DNA of 33,425 bases from Sphingomonadales bacterium BRH_c3 (GTDB lineage Bacteria > Pseudomonadota > Alphaproteobacteria > Sphingomonadales > Sphingomonadaceae). Position numbers and translations under genes: made by a program. The DNA lies in NCBI GenBank assembly GCA_001515985.1, contig LOET01000075.1:1-33425 (forward strand), read 5' to 3'. Below the pieces are notes generated by a model, which worked only from the letters and a program-made list of their open reading frames with translations, searched no databases and was not told the origin of the DNA. The number at the start of each line of letters is the position of its first letter. Within the stretch, counting starts at the first letter, position 1. Positions 32,706-33,425 of the stretch are shown in pieces.

Positions 32706-33425
32706 TTATCGCGGTGCCATGCGAATAGCACCGTCGAGCCGCACGTCCTCGCCATTGAAATAGCCGGTTTCGATCATGCACATGGCGAGCTTGGCATATT
32801 CCTCTGGAATGCCGAGACGCTTGGGGAACGGCACTGACGCGGCCAGCGCATCGCGCACGTTCTGCGGCGCGGCTGCCAGCAGAGGGGTATCGAAAATGCC
32901 CGGCAGGATGGTGTTGACGCGGATGCCCTCGTTCATCAGATCGCGCGCGATCGGCAAGGTCATGCCGATAACACCCGCCTTGGAGGCCGAATAGGCCGCC
33001 TGGCCGATCTGGCCATCTTCGCCCGCAACCGAAGCGGTGTTGACGATCGCGCCGCGATCGCCCTCATCGCTCAGCGGTTCAAGCGTCAGCATACCCGCGG
33101 CTGACTTGGCAATGCAGCGGAAGGTGCCGATCAGGTTCACCTGGATCACGAAATCGAAGGCCGAAATCGGGAAGTGCTTGATCGAACCGTCTTCCTTGCA
33201 GCGGCTGGCGGTCTTGATGGCATTGCCGATACCGGCGCAATTGACCAGGATGCGTTCCTGCCCGTGGGCCTCGCGCGCCTTGGCGAAACCGGCATCCACA
33301 TCGTCGTCGCTGGTGACATTGACCTTGCAGAACACGCCGCCGATCTCCGCAGCCATGGCGTTGCCTTTTTCCTCGTTCATGTCGAAGATTGCGACCTTCG
33401 CGCCCTTGGCGGCCAGCGCGCGGGC
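32706..33425 (-). CDS. SDR family dehydrogenase, 3-hydroxyacyl-CoA dehydrogenase type 2-like (partial, N-terminus off window)
   Basis: A short-chain NAD(H)-dependent dehydrogenase. The 239 in-window residues begin within the Rossmann fold (ARALAAKGAKVAIFD) and lack the N-terminal TGxxxGxG cofactor motif, which must lie beyond the right edge. Visible are ILVNCAGIGNA (the NAG-type motif), FDFVIQVNLIGTF, the catalytic Ser in IVNTASVAGEDGQIG, the Y-x-x-x-K pair in AAYSASKAGVIGMTLPIARDL, and IRVNTILPGIFDTPLL. The pattern resembles HSD17B10-type 3-hydroxyacyl-CoA dehydrogenases of fatty-acid or branched-chain catabolism. The neighbouring crotonase is compatible with that, but the exact substrate is unproven. 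Confidence 0.9.
   Translation of the reverse strand, partial: ARALAAKGAKVAIFDMNEEKGNAMAAEIGGVFCKVNVTSDDDVDAGFAKAREAHGQERILVNCAGIGNAIKTASRCKEDGSIKHFPISAFDFVIQVNLIGTFRCIAKSAAGMLTLEPLSDEGDRGAIVNTASVAGEDGQIGQAAYSASKAGVIGMTLPIARDLMNEGIRVNTILPGIFDTPLLAAAPQNVRDALAASVPFPKRLGIPEEYAKLAMCMIETGYFNGEDVRLDGAIRMAPR

Noticed and set aside
31856..32781. Overlapping minus-strand open frames across the intergenic gap, the permease-like gene and the palindrome
   Set aside because: They run through a hairpin terminator and the palindromic repeat and show no coherent protein. The plus-strand gene with its strong ribosome site explains the coding signal.

Overview
The window looks like a chromosomal segment of an alphaproteobacterium, most likely from the Sphingomonadales (Erythrobacteraceae-like). 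This is inferred from high GC, the argS-SPOR-nagZ-scpA-scpB-tatABC order, the ispH-thrB-rnhA trio, the cpa/tad names and order, and frequent GTG starts. It is gene-dense, with almost no intergenic stretch above 280 bases. I see no rRNA, tRNA, CRISPR array, prophage or transposase gene. Most of the window is ordinary core chromosome.

Region 1 (1-7490, all minus strand): threonine ammonia-lyase, then bpt (aspartate/glutamate leucyltransferase), then tamA and tamB. TamA and TamB form the outer-membrane/periplasmic translocation and assembly module; tamB runs off the left edge. A perfect AT-rich palindrome and a CtrA-like motif lie upstream of bpt. Region 2 (7598-10641, plus): a beta-hydroxyacid dehydrogenase directly followed by an exported YtcJ-type amidohydrolase, then a separate single-gene unit for a 72-residue exported or membrane protein with its own candidate promoter and strong terminator.

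Region 3 (10755-18071, minus): a tightly packed chain: lipoprotein, argS, SPOR-domain protein, nagZ, scpA, scpB, tatA, tatB, tatC. It joins arginyl-tRNA synthesis, peptidoglycan binding and recycling, chromosome segregation (SMC-ScpAB) and twin-arginine export. Several junctions are 4-base stop/start overlaps. Region 4 (18199-20605, plus): ispH, thrB, rnhA. Region 5 (20668-22978, minus): a lysophospholipase-like hydrolase overlapping a FAD amine/acid oxidase, then a YegP-type small protein preceded by dense TGCAA inverted repeats.

Region 6 (23068-30386, plus): a Flp/Tad pilus assembly locus, cpaA-cpaB-cpaC-cpaD-cpaE-tadB-tadC. It provides the prepilin peptidase, periplasmic/secretin parts, a MinD-like localisation protein and two inner-membrane platform proteins. 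The motor ATPase gene cpaF, usually between cpaE and tadB, is absent; only a 98-base hairpin-containing gap is there. No flp pilin or tadE/F/G genes are in the window. Region 7 (30423-33425): a crotonase-fold protein with non-canonical catalytic residues, followed on the same strand by a MarR regulator whose start is preceded by a perfect 16-base palindrome; a small Fet4-like membrane protein; a bidirectional hairpin; a 109-base palindromic repeat of REP/MITE type; and an SDR dehydrogenase cut by the right edge.

The points most worth a second look are the missing cpaF, the isolated 72-residue exported protein, the MarR operator and atypical crotonase, the palindromic repeat, and the repeat cluster in front of yegP. 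I do not see clear evidence for a wholly new multi-gene system.
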